Origin: JAXGRD01 sp050946655
GTDB lineage: Bacteria > Bacillota > Clostridia > Peptostreptococcales > Anaerovoracaceae
DNA: 39,647 nt
Assembly (NCBI GenBank): GCA_050946655.1
Contig: JBMNVE010000006.1
Location: 1-39,647 of the forward strand
Reading direction: 5' to 3'
Below the pieces are notes generated by a model. It saw only the letters and a program-made list of their open reading frames with translations, made no database searches and had not been told where the DNA came from. The first letter of the stretch is position 1, and every line of letters starts with the position of its first letter. Below, in pieces: positions 38,825 through 39,647 of this stretch. The translations under genes were made by a program, and so were the position numbers.

Positions 38825-39647
38825 ATGAAGAAAATGAAGAAGTTATTTGCTACCATGCTTTGCCTTTGTGTCATAGCAGCGGGCGTCGGCCTGCCTGCAC
38901 AGGTGCACGGCTCTGAGAAGGGAGAAGATTACCTTATTACGGACAATTACCCCGACTTGGAGGGCTGGCTTTCTCCGGAGAAATTAGGCACAGCCACTAA
39001 AGTGAAAGTCACCGCAAGCAACATCAGCACGAAGAAAACCGTGTTGCCCAGCCAGGTCAGCCTTTTCAGCGGATGGGAAAAGAGTTCTCTGTTTGGCACG
39101 GATGAAGCTAAAACAAGAGATGTGATCGGGTATGGAGACGAAAGTGTAAACTTCACTTTTGCAGCAGGAAGTACACCTACTGTGCAATTCATCAGTTTTA
39201 AAATGCCTGATGGAAAGCTGGTCATACCCCAAGGGGTAACGGTCACATTTAAAAACTGCAGCTTTTCTGATACCATTGTCAATAAGGGAACGGCCACATT
39301 TGACAATTGTCAATTCAAAAATGGAAAGATTGAAAACAGTGGAACAGCATCCTATACAGGAGGAACAGTTGAGCCTGAAAACACGTTTGCTCCTGCCCAT
39401 GAACCGTTGACCTTGGAGCTGAAAAACACAGAAATCAAGGATGCTGCTGTAGGCAAGGTCTATGGGGAAGAGTTCTCCTATGTGGTGGGGGGAACCAATG
39501 CAGACAAGGCTAAAGTTACAGCATAGAAGCAAAGGTAGAAAGCGGAAAAGTCGTTCTATCGGGAACACCTACAAAAACCGGTTCTGTAACGGTTACCGTA
39601 AGGGCGGAAGCAGAGGGGGATGAGCCGGCAGAAAAAAACTTGTCCTT
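38825..39647 (+). pseudogene. Secreted Ig-like-domain protein, frameshifted and cut by the window end
   Basis: The first frame (38825-39526) gives 233 residues: a signal peptide (KKMKK then a hydrophobic core, cleavage near residue 29) and a beta-rich region with right-handed-helix-like steps (FKNCSFSDTIVNKGTATFDNCQFKNGKIENSG). The start of an Ig-like domain follows (LTLELKNTEIKDAAVGKVYGEEFSYVV). It stops with TAG at 39524. In the -1 frame from 39523 the domain clearly continues (IEAKVESGKVVLSGTP...TGSVTVTVRAEAEG) and stays open to 39647. The shift must lie at about 39514-39523. A genuine mutation, a sequencing error or regulated frameshifting are all possible. Function is unknown; adhesion-like. 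Confidence 0.65.

Noticed and set aside
1..39647. Prophage, insertion sequence, integrase or defence system
   Set aside because: No transposase, integrase, phage structural or CRISPR-associated genes were found on either strand.

Overview
The window looks like chromosome of a Gram-positive anaerobe of class Clostridia. Supporting signs are strong AGGAGG-type ribosome binding sites, TTG and GTG starts, a four-subunit pyruvate:ferredoxin oxidoreductase, a PyrK/PyrD class 1B dihydroorotate dehydrogenase, a Bce-type peptide-sensing module and a sortase-type surface protein. A relative of the Anaerovoracaceae/Peptostreptococcales is possible, but that is a guess.

Layout. 1-1086: end of an unknown gene, tRNA-Ser(CGA) with terminator, and an XRE regulator/DUF6773 membrane protein pair. 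1214-6882: DUF364 protein, a divergent DUF4153 membrane protein, a GPH-type sugar symporter with a cysteine glutathione peroxidase, and a membrane-tethered alpha/beta hydrolase. 6938-12509: pyruvate carboxylase, a convergent DUF1847 Cys-rich protein and an aldehyde dehydrogenase. 12713-13609: a secreted InlB-repeat protein with a TPKTG sorting-like tail.

13754-24242 is the most distinctive region. A divergent HxlR regulator faces an operon of cupin, SDR dehydrogenase, 3-hydroxyacyl-CoA-dehydrogenase-like enzyme, cyclase/formamidase-type hydrolase, beta-keto acid cleavage enzyme (BKACE) and SSS symporter, followed by two tiny single-span membrane proteins (46 and 36 residues). It converges on a second operon of GntP-type permease, enoyl-CoA hydratase and CoA-transferase. 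Together they outline uptake, ring or amide hydrolysis, oxidation to a beta-keto acid, acetyl-CoA-dependent cleavage and CoA-ester processing of an organic acid I cannot identify.

24361-28960: BceAB-like ABC transporter plus BceRS-like two-component system. 29043-34705: pyrimidine operon pyrC-K-D-F-E-B-I with mostly overlapping genes. A tRNA-Val(GAC) with its own promoter sits antisense between pyrB and pyrI and overlaps the end of pyrB. 34894-37901: porCDAB behind a near-consensus promoter. 37904-38611: deoD, convergent. 38825-end: a secreted protein that appears frameshifted near its Ig-like domain and runs off the window.

The central-metabolism genes fit together: POR and pyruvate carboxylase interconvert pyruvate, acetyl-CoA and oxaloacetate, and the BKACE route would consume acetyl-CoA and yield acetoacetate and acyl-CoA products.
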